From: Acetitomaculum ruminis DSM 5522
Lineage (GTDB): Bacteria > Bacillota > Clostridia > Lachnospirales > Lachnospiraceae
Direction of reading: 5' to 3'
DNA: 64,000 nucleotides
NCBI RefSeq assembly: GCF_900112085.1
Contig: NZ_FOJY01000016.1
Location: forward strand, 1-64,000
The translations under genes were made by a program, and so were the position numbers. Of the stretch, positions 42,029 to 50,104 are shown one piece after another. A model generated the notes under the pieces. It did not search any database. It worked only from the letters and a program-made list of their open reading frames with translations, and was not told where the DNA came from. Numbering within the stretch: the first letter of the stretch is position 1; every line of letters begins with the position of its first letter.

Positions 42029-42463
42029 ATGGATAAAGAAGAAATAAAGAAAATACTGCCCCATAGAGAACCTATGCTTTTAGTAGATGAGGTTTATCTT
42101 AATGAGGATGGCAGTTCAAGAGGATTTTATAAAGTAAAGGGAGACGAGTATTTTTTACAGGGACATTTTCCGGATAATCCTATTGTTCCAGGGGTTATAC
42201 AATGTGAGATGATGGCTCAGTCAGCCTGTATTATTTTTAAGGATGTAATGAAGGAAAAAGGGGTAATACCGGTGTATACGGGCCTTGACAAGGTACGCTT
42301 TCGCTCAATGATTAAACCGGGAGATTTAATTCAGATAGATACAAAAGTTTTAAGAAAATGTCATCCTATGTACAAACTTCACGGAGAGGTAAGCGTGGAT
42401 AAAAAAGTGTGTATGAGCGGCGAATTTTCCTTTGCCATTGTTAAGAATCAGGAAGGAGAATAG
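42029..42463 (+). CDS. fabZ: 3-hydroxyacyl-[acyl-carrier-protein] dehydratase
   Basis: This dehydrates beta-hydroxyacyl-ACP to the enoyl form. The 144-residue hot-dog protein has the opening LPHREPMLLVDEV, the catalytic His in GHFPDNPIVPGV and Glu in CEMMAQSA. Placement between accB and accC is common in clostridial FAS clusters. GAGGAA precedes the start. Confidence 0.93.
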   Translation: MDKEEIKKILPHREPMLLVDEVYLNEDGSSRGFYKVKGDEYFLQGHFPDNPIVPGVIQCEMMAQSACIIFKDVMKEKGVIPVYTGLDKVRFRSMIKPGDLIQIDTKVLRKCHPMYKLHGEVSVDKKVCMSGEFSFAIVKNQEGE

Positions 42464-42464
42464 C

Positions 42465-43793
42465 ATGTTTTCTAAAATTCTTATTGCCAATCGTGGCGAG
42501 GTAGCAGTCAGAATAATAAGAGCCTGCAAGGAAATGGGGATAGAAACTGTAGCAATCTATTCTACAGCAGATAAAAACTCTCTTCATGTGGATTTGGCTG
42601 ATGAAAGTTATTGCATAGGAGGCCCGGTTTTAAAGGAAAGTTATTTAAATATAAATGCAATTATTACTCTGGCTAAAAACACCAATGTCAAGGCAATACA
42701 TCCAGGTTACGGCATGCTTTCCGAAAATCCGGAGTTTGCCAGAGAGTGTGAAAGAGAGGGGATTGTTTTTATTGGTCCTTCCTGGCAGGTAATAGAAAAA
42801 ATGGGTCAAAAGGATCTTGCAAGAAAAACAGCAATTTCTTGTGGCATACCACAAGCTTTAGGAAGTGATTTGTTAAATGACCTTGAAGAAGCTTTAAATA
42901 TGGCAAAAAGCATTGGATATCCGGTTATTTTAAAGGCAATAGCCGGTGGCGGCGGCAAGGGAATAAGAGTTGTAAGAAATGAAAACGAGATGGAAATAAA
43001 TTTCTGCCAGGTAAGACTTGAAGCCCAAAATGCCTTTGGAGATGACAGGGTATTTATGGAAAAGTTTATAGAACATGGAAAACATGTGGAAGTCCAGATT
43101 CTTGCTGATGCCTACTCAAATGTAGTGGTTTTGGGGGATAGGGACTGTTCGGTTCAAAGAAAAAATCAAAAACTTATAGAAGAATGCCCGGCGCCTTCCA
43201 TTTCAAGACAATTAAGAGAAAAAATCTATGATGCCGGAAAAAAACTGGCTAAAAAAGTAGGTTATGTAACGGTGGGAACTGTGGAATTTCTTGTAAAAGA
43301 TGAAGAATATTATTTTATGGAAATGAATACAAGATTACAGGTTGAGCATGCTGTTACGGAAATGGTAAGTCAGGTAGATATTGTAAAATGGCAGATAAGA
43401 ACTGCGGCAGGTGTAAAACTTCCCTTTAATGAAGATATAATGGTGGAAAACAGACATGCCATAGAATGTAGAATCTGTGCGGAAAACCCTGAGGATTTTA
43501 CACCAAGCTGTGGAAAAATTGATATTTTTCATATGCCGGGAGGTATGGATGTACGCTTTGATACTGCAGTTTTTAAGGATTATGAAGTACCACCTTTTTA
43601 TGACTCCATGCTTGGAAAAATGGTGGTTTGTTCAAGCACCAGAGAAGGAGCAATAAGAAAAATGAAAAGTGCCCTGTCAGAGCTTGTTCTTGTGGGAGTG
43701 CTACATAATAGAAGCCTCCACATGAAATTATTGGAGAACGAGGAATTTATCCTGGGAAATTATAATACTGATATCTGTAAAAAGGTTTTGTAA
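42465..43793 (+). CDS. accC: Biotin carboxylase subunit of acetyl-CoA carboxylase
   Basis: This ATP-dependent enzyme carboxylates biotin on AccB. The 442-residue ATP-grasp protein opens KILIANRGEVAVRIIRACKE, has the glycine-rich ATP loop IAGGGGKGIRVVRN and DRDCSVQRKNQKLIEECPAP. It also carries the catalytic-site segment MEMNTRLQVEHAVTE. ATG 42465 follows GGAAGGAG. The fabZ stop is just before the start, so the genes are contiguous. Confidence 0.95.
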   Translation: MFSKILIANRGEVAVRIIRACKEMGIETVAIYSTADKNSLHVDLADESYCIGGPVLKESYLNINAIITLAKNTNVKAIHPGYGMLSENPEFARECEREGIVFIGPSWQVIEKMGQKDLARKTAISCGIPQALGSDLLNDLEEALNMAKSIGYPVILKAIAGGGGKGIRVVRNENEMEINFCQVRLEAQNAFGDDRVFMEKFIEHGKHVEVQILADAYSNVVVLGDRDCSVQRKNQKLIEECPAPSISRQLREKIYDAGKKLAKKVGYVTVGTVEFLVKDEEYYFMEMNTRLQVEHAVTEMVSQVDIVKWQIRTAAGVKLPFNEDIMVENRHAIECRICAENPEDFTPSCGKIDIFHMPGGMDVRFDTAVFKDYEVPPFYDSMLGKMVVCSSTREGAIRKMKSALSELVLVGVLHNRSLHMKLLENEEFILGNYNTDICKKVL

Positions 43794-43795
43794 AA

Positions 43796-44641
43796 ATGGA
43801 ATTAAAGAATTTTTTTATAAAGGCAAATAATGAACTGGAAAACAGTGAGAAAAAAGTCAAAAGCAGGACAATTACCTGTAAAAAATGTCAAAAGAAAATA
43901 TCAGTTTCCAAAATACGGGATGGAAATTATGTATGTCCAAAATGCGGTCATTATTTCCCAATAAGGGCCAGAAGGCGTATTTTGATGCTGACTGACAAAA
44001 AAAGCTTCGTTGAAATGGATAAGGATTTGGAATCCATAAACATCCTTAACTTTCCGGAATATGAAGAAAAACTTGAAGCTTCCAAAATAAAAAGCAGAGA
44101 AAAAGAAGGGGTAATTTGTGGTGTAGCTACCATAAACGGTCACAGACTTTGCATTTTTTCCATGGATGGAAATTTTATGATGGGGTCTATGGGGGCAATA
44201 GTTGGAGAAAAAATCACAAGATTATTTGAATATGCCACCAGAAAACACTTGCCGGTACTGGGAATCACAGTATCAGGAGGAGCCAGAATGCAGGAGGGAA
44301 TGATATCTTTACTACAAATGTCCAAGGTTTCAGGAGCAGTTAAGGCTCATGGAAATGATGGGAATTTATACATTGTTCTTCTTACAAATCCTACTACGGG
44401 AGGAGTAGATGCAAGCTTTGCCATGCTTGGAGATATTACCCTGGCTGAACCAAAAGCAAGAGTAGGTTTTGCCGGCCCCAGAGTTATTGAAAAAAGCTTA
44501 AATCAGTCCTTGCCGGAGAATTTTCAGCTGGCAGACAGGGTTTTGGAGTGTGGATTTATTGACGCAATTGTATCCAGAAAAAACCAAAAAGAATATATAG
44601 GAAAAATTCTAAAAATCCATGAAAATAATGGAGGCTTTTAA
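43796..44641 (+). CDS. accD: Acetyl-CoA carboxylase carboxyltransferase subunit beta
   Basis: This transfers CO2 from carboxybiotin to acetyl-CoA together with AccA. The N-terminal zinc ribbon (CKKCQKKISVSKIRDGNYVCPKCG type, Cys at about 25, 28, 44 and 47) precedes the carboxyltransferase domain, with VSGGARMQEGMISLLQMSK and the oxyanion-hole region. Its 281 residues are typical. It begins two bases after accC ends and is followed two bases later by accA. Confidence 0.94.
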   Translation: MELKNFFIKANNELENSEKKVKSRTITCKKCQKKISVSKIRDGNYVCPKCGHYFPIRARRRILMLTDKKSFVEMDKDLESINILNFPEYEEKLEASKIKSREKEGVICGVATINGHRLCIFSMDGNFMMGSMGAIVGEKITRLFEYATRKHLPVLGITVSGGARMQEGMISLLQMSKVSGAVKAHGNDGNLYIVLLTNPTTGGVDASFAMLGDITLAEPKARVGFAGPRVIEKSLNQSLPENFQLADRVLECGFIDAIVSRKNQKEYIGKILKIHENNGGF

Positions 44642-44643
44642 AA

Positions 44644-45417
44644 ATGAGCATTATAAAAAATAAGAGCGATTTTGATATTGTTTTATCTGCAAGAAGCGAA
44701 AAAAGATTTACCGCAAAGGATTATATATATGCCCTGATTACTGATTTTATGGAATTTCATGGAGACAGATACTATGGAGATGACAAGGCTATAATTGGAG
44801 GAATCGGCTATCTTTTAGATATGCCCCTAACAGTAATTGGAATCGAAAAAGGAAAAACCATAGAGGAAAGAATTTTACATAATTTTGGAAGTGCTCATCC
44901 TGAAGGTTACAGAAAAGCACTTCGGTTAATGAAACAGGCAGAAAAATTCAATCGCCCTGTGCTTTGTTTTGTGGATACCGCCGGAGCTTATTGCGGAGTT
45001 GATGCAGAAGAAAGAGGTCAGGGTAGAGCTATTGCCGTGAATCTGGCAGAAATGTCAGATTTAAAAGTTCCTATTATATCCATAGTAATTGGAGAAGGGG
45101 GAAGTGGAGGTGCTTTGGCTCTTTGTCACAGTGACAGAATCTGGATGATGGAGGATGCTTATTTTAGCGTGGTATCTCCGGAAAGCTGTGCCAATATTTT
45201 ATGGAAGGATCCTAAAAAAGCAGATGTGGCGGCAAGTGCCCTTTGCCTTACGGCAAATAAATTGTCTGATATGGGATTAATCGATAAAATCTGCAAAAAA
45301 AAGAGACTTAAGGAATTATTATCGGCTTTAAGAGAAGAATATAAGCAGTTAATGAGTTTATCTTCAAAAGAATTAATAAAAGCCCGATATGAGCGTTTTC
45401 GTAAAGTGGGTTATTAA
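44644..45417 (+). CDS. accA: Acetyl-CoA carboxylase carboxyltransferase subunit alpha
   Basis: This is the second half of the carboxyltransferase. Motifs are FHGDRYYGDDKAIIGGIGY, GSAHPEGYRKALRLMK, CFVDTAGAYCGVDAEERGQG and IGEGGSGGALAL. Length is 257 residues, shorter than the 315 of E. coli AccA because the N-terminal helical extension is reduced, as is usual in Clostridia. It is the final ACC gene. The acyl-CoA synthetase gene follows after about 25 bases without a visible terminator. Confidence 0.94.
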   Translation: MSIIKNKSDFDIVLSARSEKRFTAKDYIYALITDFMEFHGDRYYGDDKAIIGGIGYLLDMPLTVIGIEKGKTIEERILHNFGSAHPEGYRKALRLMKQAEKFNRPVLCFVDTAGAYCGVDAEERGQGRAIAVNLAEMSDLKVPIISIVIGEGGSGGALALCHSDRIWMMEDAYFSVVSPESCANILWKDPKKADVAASALCLTANKLSDMGLIDKICKKKRLKELLSALREEYKQLMSLSSKELIKARYERFRKVGY

Positions 45418-45440
45418 ATAACACAAAAAAGGTGAAAAAA

Positions 45441-47111
45441 ATGTCTTTAATATATGAAGAATACTATAAAGAAATCAAAGATAATAAGGGGCAGATTGTA
45501 AAAATTGAAACAGATTTTGGAGAAAATTTCAATTTTGCCTATGATGTAGTAGATCGTTTTGCAAAAGAATCTCCGGATAAAACAGCCCTTATTCATAAAA
45601 GTGCTGATAATGAAGAAAAAAGATTTACATTTAAAGACCTGAAAATCTACAGTGACAAGGAGGCAAATGTCCTAAAAAAACTGGGAATAGAAAAAAAAGA
45701 TTCTGTTTTGCTTTTACTTAAAAGAAGAGTGGAGTTTTGGATTTGTATTCTGGCACTTCACAAATTAGGAGCTGTTGCCATTCCTACATCCCATATGGTA
45801 TCTGCCAAGGATATATCGGAAAGAATTAAGGTTTCTAAGGCCAAGGCAATAATTTGCGTAAACAGCGAGCATATTTGTAAGAAAGTTGAAGAAGCAACCA
45901 AAGGTATTGATATAAAACCTATAGTTGTGGGAGAAAAATACCAGGGTATGCTTTCTTATGAGGAATTATTTAATCAGGCAGATGAGAATTTTACAAGGGT
46001 TTTAACAAATGTAAAAGATGATATGCTTTATTATTTTACCTCTGGAACAAATGGAGACCCAAAGGCTGTTATTCATGATTATTCCTACCCTCTTGCCCAT
46101 ATTTATACAGCAAAAAACTGGCATGGTATGAAAGATGGCGATTTGCATCTTACGGTGGCAGATTCCGGCTGGGCAAAGTCTGCCTGGGGAAAGCTTTACG
46201 GTCAGTGGTTTTTGGGAGCCAGTATAATGGTATATGATTATGAGCAGTTTTATGCCACAGACATGCTTAAATTATTGGAAGAAGAAAAAATAAATACATT
46301 TTGTGCCCCCCCTACTATTTATAAATATCTCCTTTTGGAAGATATAAAAAAGTATGATTTAAGCAATCTAAGACAGGTTACTACCGCAGGGGAGGCTATG
46401 CCAAAGGAAATTTCCCTTAAATTTGAGGAAATAACCGGCTTAAAGATAAGAGAAGGCTTTGGACAAACAGAGACGGCTCTTCAAATTTGCACTCCTGTGG
46501 GAGAAGAAGGAAAGGAAGGTTCCATAGGAAAAATCAATCCTCTTTATAACATAAAATTAGTGGATGAAGAGGGGCAAGAAGTGTTAGATAATGAGGAAGG
46601 AGAAATAGTAATCATTCCCCAAAAAGAAAGTGATAAACTTGGTATTTTTAAAGGATATTTAGGTGATGATACAGAATATAAAAGTGTCTGGGAAAACGGT
46701 ATTTATCATACAAAAGACCGGGCAAAAAAAGATGAAGAAGGATATTTTTATTTTCTGGGACGAAATGATGATGTTATAAAATCCAGTGGCTATCGCATAG
46801 GCCCATCTGAAGTAGAGGACATTTTAATGACCCATCCGGCGGTATTTGAATGTGCCATTACTGCTTATCCTTCAAAATCAAGAGGCTTTATAGTAAAGGC
46901 AAGCGTTGTCTTAAATGAAGGCTATAAAGGGGATAATGCCCTAAAAAACACCTTACAGGATTTTACAAAGGAGAGAATTGCCCTGTATAAATATCCTCGG
47001 AAAATAGAATTTTTAGATGCCCTTCCCCACACAAACAATGGAAAAATAAACCGGTCAAAAATAAGAATGAAGGATTATGAAAATTTTCAAAAAAAACTCT
47101 TGACAAATTAA
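45441..47111 (+). CDS. AMP-forming acyl-CoA synthetase (medium-chain/acetyl-CoA type)
   Basis: It activates a carboxylic acid to its CoA thioester through an acyl-adenylate. The 556-residue ANL-family protein has the P-loop YYFTSGTNGDPKAVIHD, motif GEAMPKEISLKF, the adenine-binding region EGFGQTETAL, YHTKDRAKKDEEGYF, and hinge GYRIGPSEVED. The C-terminal catalytic lysine is in NNGKINRSKIR. It resembles the medium-chain (MACS) group rather than long-chain FadD. Placement at the end of the fatty-acid operon suggests recycling of free fatty acids or supply of a primer; the preferred acid is unknown. The start is ATG 45441 after AAAAGGTG. Confidence 0.87.
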   Translation: MSLIYEEYYKEIKDNKGQIVKIETDFGENFNFAYDVVDRFAKESPDKTALIHKSADNEEKRFTFKDLKIYSDKEANVLKKLGIEKKDSVLLLLKRRVEFWICILALHKLGAVAIPTSHMVSAKDISERIKVSKAKAIICVNSEHICKKVEEATKGIDIKPIVVGEKYQGMLSYEELFNQADENFTRVLTNVKDDMLYYFTSGTNGDPKAVIHDYSYPLAHIYTAKNWHGMKDGDLHLTVADSGWAKSAWGKLYGQWFLGASIMVYDYEQFYATDMLKLLEEEKINTFCAPPTIYKYLLLEDIKKYDLSNLRQVTTAGEAMPKEISLKFEEITGLKIREGFGQTETALQICTPVGEEGKEGSIGKINPLYNIKLVDEEGQEVLDNEEGEIVIIPQKESDKLGIFKGYLGDDTEYKSVWENGIYHTKDRAKKDEEGYFYFLGRNDDVIKSSGYRIGPSEVEDILMTHPAVFECAITAYPSKSRGFIVKASVVLNEGYKGDNALKNTLQDFTKERIALYKYPRKIEFLDALPHTNNGKINRSKIRMKDYENFQKKLLTN

Positions 47112-47149
47112 ATTTATATATATACAATGACTAACAGATGAAGACAAGG

Positions 47150-47182
47150 GCGTCTTAGAGAAAAACTCTAAGGCGCTTTTTC
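47150..47182 (+). terminator. Terminator after the fatty-acid operon
   Basis: GCGTCTTAGAG (47150-47160) pairs with CTCTAAGGCGC (47166-47176) around AAAAA, followed by TTTTTC. An 11-bp stem with one wobble. Confidence 0.85.
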
Positions 47183-47220
47183 TTTTATATATCTAATGGC
47201 CAGGATATATTCACATTATA

Positions 47221-47280
47221 AAAGATGCAATGGGGCATTGATTCTATGTATATCATAGATATTCTCCTGCATCTTTTTTT
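47221..47280 (+). promoter_or_regulatory. Branched terminator-like leader before the ammonium transporter
   Basis: AAAGATGCA (47221-47229) pairs with TGCATCTTT (47268-47276) and is followed by a T-run. Inside are CAATG-GGG-CATTG and TCTATG-TATAT-CATAGA hairpins, so the structure is a three-way junction. It ends only 26 bases before the amt start codon, so it is likely an attenuator, perhaps nitrogen-responsive. Confidence 0.55.
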
Positions 47281-47306
47281 ATTAATAAAAAAGAGAGGAA
47301 AAGCGT

Positions 47307-49076
47307 ATGAGTGAAGAATTATTAGCACTAATAGATGGAAAAGTATTTGGAGTGTGGTTTTTAATAGGTGCTGCATTGGTATTCTGGATGCAGGCGGGTT
47401 TTGCAATGTGTGAAGCAGGTTTCACCAGAGCAAAAAATACCGGAAATATTATAATGAAAAATCTTATGGATTTTTGTATAGGAACAGTGGTATTTATTGT
47501 AATCGGTTTTAGCCTTTTGTTAGGTGAGGACATGATGGGAATAATCGGACAACCTGGATTTGATATGTTTTCAAATTATGCAAATTTTGATTATTCCAAT
47601 TTTGTTTTTAACCTTGTTTTTTGTGCTACTACAGCAACAATTGTTTCAGGCTCAATGGCTGAAAGAACAAAATTTTTATCCTATTGTGTATACTCAGCAG
47701 TAATATCTGCATTAATATATCCTATTGAAGCTCACTGGACATGGGGTGGTGGATGGCTTTCTCAGATTGGCTTCCATGATTTTGCCGGATCTAACTGTAT
47801 TCACATGGTTGGAGGTATCTCAGCATTAATCGGAGCAGCTATTCTAGGTCCTCGTATTGGTAAATTTGAAAGAGATAAAAACGGAAAAGTAATAAAGGTA
47901 AATGCTTTTCCAGGACATAATCTTGTAGCAGCAGCTTTAGGTGTATTTATTTTATGGCTTGGATGGTACGGATTTAACGGTGCAGCCTGCACATCTGTTG
48001 AACAGCTTGGTTCAGTATTTGTAACAACTACCATTGCACCGGCTTTAGCAACTGTAACATGTATGATTTATACCTGGGTAAAATACGGAAAACCGGATAT
48101 TTCAATGTGTTTAAATGCTTCTTTAGCAGGATTGGTTGCCATAACAGCACCTTGTGATGTTACAGATGTATTTGGTTCAATAGTTATAGGTATTGTAGCA
48201 GGATTTCTTGTATGCTTTGGAGTATGGCTCTTAGATTACAAGCTTCATATAGATGACCCTGTTGGAGCTGTTGCAGTTCATTGTTTAAATGGTATCTGGG
48301 GAACTTTGGCAGTAGGTATTTTTGCAACAAATACCGCTCCGGGATATTCAATTGCTGATTCTTCAGGAAATGAAATGCTTGGACTTTTATATGGCGGCGG
48401 ATTTAAATTATTAGGCATTCAGTTTATAGGAGTGGCTTCTACAGCCCTTTGGACAGCTCTTGCAATTTCTGCCACATTTTTATTAATTAAGAAAATAATG
48501 GGACTTAGAGTAAGTGAAGAAGAAGAAATACTTGGTCTTGATTCTACTGAACATGGTCTTGCATCTGCTTATTCAGGATTTTCTATCATGGATGTATCAA
48601 ACACCTTGAATATGACAGTAAACGAAAATACCGATTTGGGAATCGGAGATTATGAGGCTGCTTCTGAGGTACAAAGAAAAGCAGCAGTTCCTGTGGTAAG
48701 TGCTCCGGTTTACACAAATTCAAATATTCATAAAGTAGTAATAATTGCCAAATTATCAAGATACGATAAATTAAGAAAGGCAATGAATGACCTTGGTGTT
48801 ACGGGAATGACAGTTACACAGGTTATGGGTTGTGGTATCCAGAAAGGCTCAGGAGAGATGTATCGTGGAGTTGAAGTGGATGCAACACTTCTTCCTAAGA
48901 TTAAACTTGAAGTGGTAATAAGTAAAATTCCGGTTGATGATGTTATTGAAGCAGCTAAAAAAGCTCTTTACACAGGTCACATTGGAGATGGAAAAATCTT
49001 TGTTTACAGTCTTGATAATGTAGTTAAGATTCGTACAGGAGAAGAAGGAGCAGCAGCTTTAGCTGATGTTGAATAA
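47307..49076 (+). CDS. amt: Ammonium transporter fused to a C-terminal PII (GlnB/GlnK) domain
   Basis: This is an ammonium channel with its own PII regulator. Residues about 5-405 form the Amt/MEP domain with eleven membrane segments (FWMQAGFAMCEAGFTRAKN, HWTWGGGWLSQIG, twin-His region HNLVAAALGVFILWLGWYGF). After a linker, residues about 473-585 form a complete PII fold: HKVVIIAKLSRYDKLRKAM, GVTGMTVTQVMGCG, a T-loop, and TGHIGDGKIFVYSLDNVVKI. The T-loop reads GSGEMYRGVEVDATLLPK, so the uridylylation tyrosine of E. coli GlnB (AEYMVDF) is replaced by Val. It probably senses ATP/ADP/2-oxoglutarate without covalent modification. Length is 589. Confidence 0.93.
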   Translation: MSEELLALIDGKVFGVWFLIGAALVFWMQAGFAMCEAGFTRAKNTGNIIMKNLMDFCIGTVVFIVIGFSLLLGEDMMGIIGQPGFDMFSNYANFDYSNFVFNLVFCATTATIVSGSMAERTKFLSYCVYSAVISALIYPIEAHWTWGGGWLSQIGFHDFAGSNCIHMVGGISALIGAAILGPRIGKFERDKNGKVIKVNAFPGHNLVAAALGVFILWLGWYGFNGAACTSVEQLGSVFVTTTIAPALATVTCMIYTWVKYGKPDISMCLNASLAGLVAITAPCDVTDVFGSIVIGIVAGFLVCFGVWLLDYKLHIDDPVGAVAVHCLNGIWGTLAVGIFATNTAPGYSIADSSGNEMLGLLYGGGFKLLGIQFIGVASTALWTALAISATFLLIKKIMGLRVSEEEEILGLDSTEHGLASAYSGFSIMDVSNTLNMTVNENTDLGIGDYEAASEVQRKAAVPVVSAPVYTNSNIHKVVIIAKLSRYDKLRKAMNDLGVTGMTVTQVMGCGIQKGSGEMYRGVEVDATLLPKIKLEVVISKIPVDDVIEAAKKALYTGHIGDGKIFVYSLDNVVKIRTGEEGAAALADVE

Positions 49077-49103
49077 AAAGACGTTTTCTGATTTACTTTT
49101 AAT

Positions 49104-49140
49104 AGTCCTTGACAAAGTGTTATATTTGTCAAGGACTTTA
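49104..49140. terminator. Terminator between amt and the convergent FmdE-like gene
   Basis: A perfect 13-bp stem AGTCCTTGACAAA (49104-49116) and TTTGTCAAGGACT (49125-49137), then a short T-rich tail. It lies between converging genes and works on either strand. Confidence 0.8.
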
Positions 49141-49169
49141 AATATGTAATTAAATAGGAGGTGCTTTGT

Positions 49170-49694
49170 TTAAATATTAAATCTGTCATACTTTGTTGCA
49201 CAATCAATACAAAGTTTTTTGCCATTTTCTATCCTTATCCATTTGCTGCCGGCTTTTTCGCCACATTCTTCGCAAATAAAGGAATCAAAGATTCTGGCGG
49301 ATTGAGGAAGCTTGATTTTTGGCTCTTTTACATCAAACATATCCTTTGGATCAAGTTTTTGATAATACTCGAAAGATTCCTCTCTCGTCATACCTTCAGG
49401 TTTTTCTTTTAAAACAAGACGAATTCCCTTGTTTTTATTTCTGTCGTAGAAGGTAAAAGCCTGTTTTCCTGTCATGTGAAAAAGAAGATTTCCCTTTCCT
49501 ACGCTACAGCCAAGGATTGACTGTATTGCATCTACACCACAGGCATCATTTTCAGAGATACATACTAGTTCTTCATCTTTTGAAAATTTAACATCCCAAA
49601 GATCAATAACATATAATGCGGCCTTGTATCCAATGGTCAGGCCTCCACATTCATGTCCGTGAAAATCTACACATTTTTTCCAGTAATCTGTCAT
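49170..49694 (-). CDS. FmdE-family protein with C-terminal zinc ribbon
   Basis: This 174-residue protein belongs to the FmdE-like group (named for formylmethanofuran dehydrogenase subunit E). It has the opening CVDFHGHECGGLTIGYKAAL with conserved HGHECGG and the CVSEND-like CISENDACGVDAIQSILGCS. The metal or cluster-binding region is followed by FYDRNKNKGIRLVLKEKP and a zinc ribbon CEECGEKAG...CIDC at the end. In non-methanogens this family is often linked to molybdenum or metal-related metabolism, but a function here is unknown. It is monocistronic and convergent with amt. Confidence 0.85.
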   Translation of the reverse strand: MTDYWKKCVDFHGHECGGLTIGYKAALYVIDLWDVKFSKDEELVCISENDACGVDAIQSILGCSVGKGNLLFHMTGKQAFTFYDRNKNKGIRLVLKEKPEGMTREESFEYYQKLDPKDMFDVKEPKIKLPQSARIFDSFICEECGEKAGSKWIRIENGKKLCIDCATKYDRFNI

Positions 49695-49821
49695 TTTTTC
49701 TATCCTTCCTTCTCTTTAAAGTAAATAATATATTAATTTTAATATAGCATTTTGCTCTATATCCCGTAAATTAAAAAAAATAATGATGTAAAATAAAATG
49801 TATAAATCTGCCTTAACAGAT

Positions 49822-49936
49822 TAAAACGACTCCTTTATAAAAATGCTTGAATCTACTTAAACCCGGTATGATCACTACAAATAATTGAGCTTGCAAAAGA
49901 AAGAAGGGAAAATGCTCAATTAAAGGAGCCGTTTTA
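49822..49936. repeat. 115-bp inverted-repeat element (MITE-like or structured RNA)
   Basis: The 16-base ends TAAAACGACTCCTTTA (49822-49837) and TAAAGGAGCCGTTTTA (49921-49936) are inverted with one mismatch. A nested 7-bp stem ATTGAGC (49884-49890) and GCTCAAT (49914-49920) sits directly against the right end. GAT flanks both ends. No ORF fits. It could be a miniature inverted-repeat transposon or a folded leader RNA for the downstream gene. Confidence 0.55.
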
Positions 49937-49993
49937 GATAGAGAAATAATTAAATCGATATTTATTCTAACAGTTGCAAAAAGCCATAGTAAG

Positions 49994-50006
49994 TCCCCCT
50001 AGGGGA
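49994..50006. promoter_or_regulatory. Second C/G-tract palindrome, operator-like
   Basis: TCCCCCTAGGGGA has the core CCCC-TA-GGGG (49996-50005) and resembles the palindrome at 17202-17220. It lies 99 bases before the deaminase-like start codon. CsoR/RcnR-family operators have this general form. Inference only. Confidence 0.35.
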
Positions 50007-50104
50007 TGAATTTTTATAAACATACATAAAAAACCAAAATTGTCGATATCAACCTTGAAAAAGAAAGAAAATGATTGTAAAAAATTGCCTCGGAGGTTTT
50101 AAGG

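Larger units (their letters stand above)
49695..50104. other. Regulatory interval with inverted-repeat element and C/G palindrome
   Basis: Between the FmdE-like gene and the deaminase-like gene there is no ORF. It contains the 115-bp inverted-repeat element at 49822-49936, an operator-like TCCCCCTAGGGGA near 49994, and A/T-rich promoter sequence. The ribosome binding site CGGAGG lies just before 50105. Confidence 0.6.
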
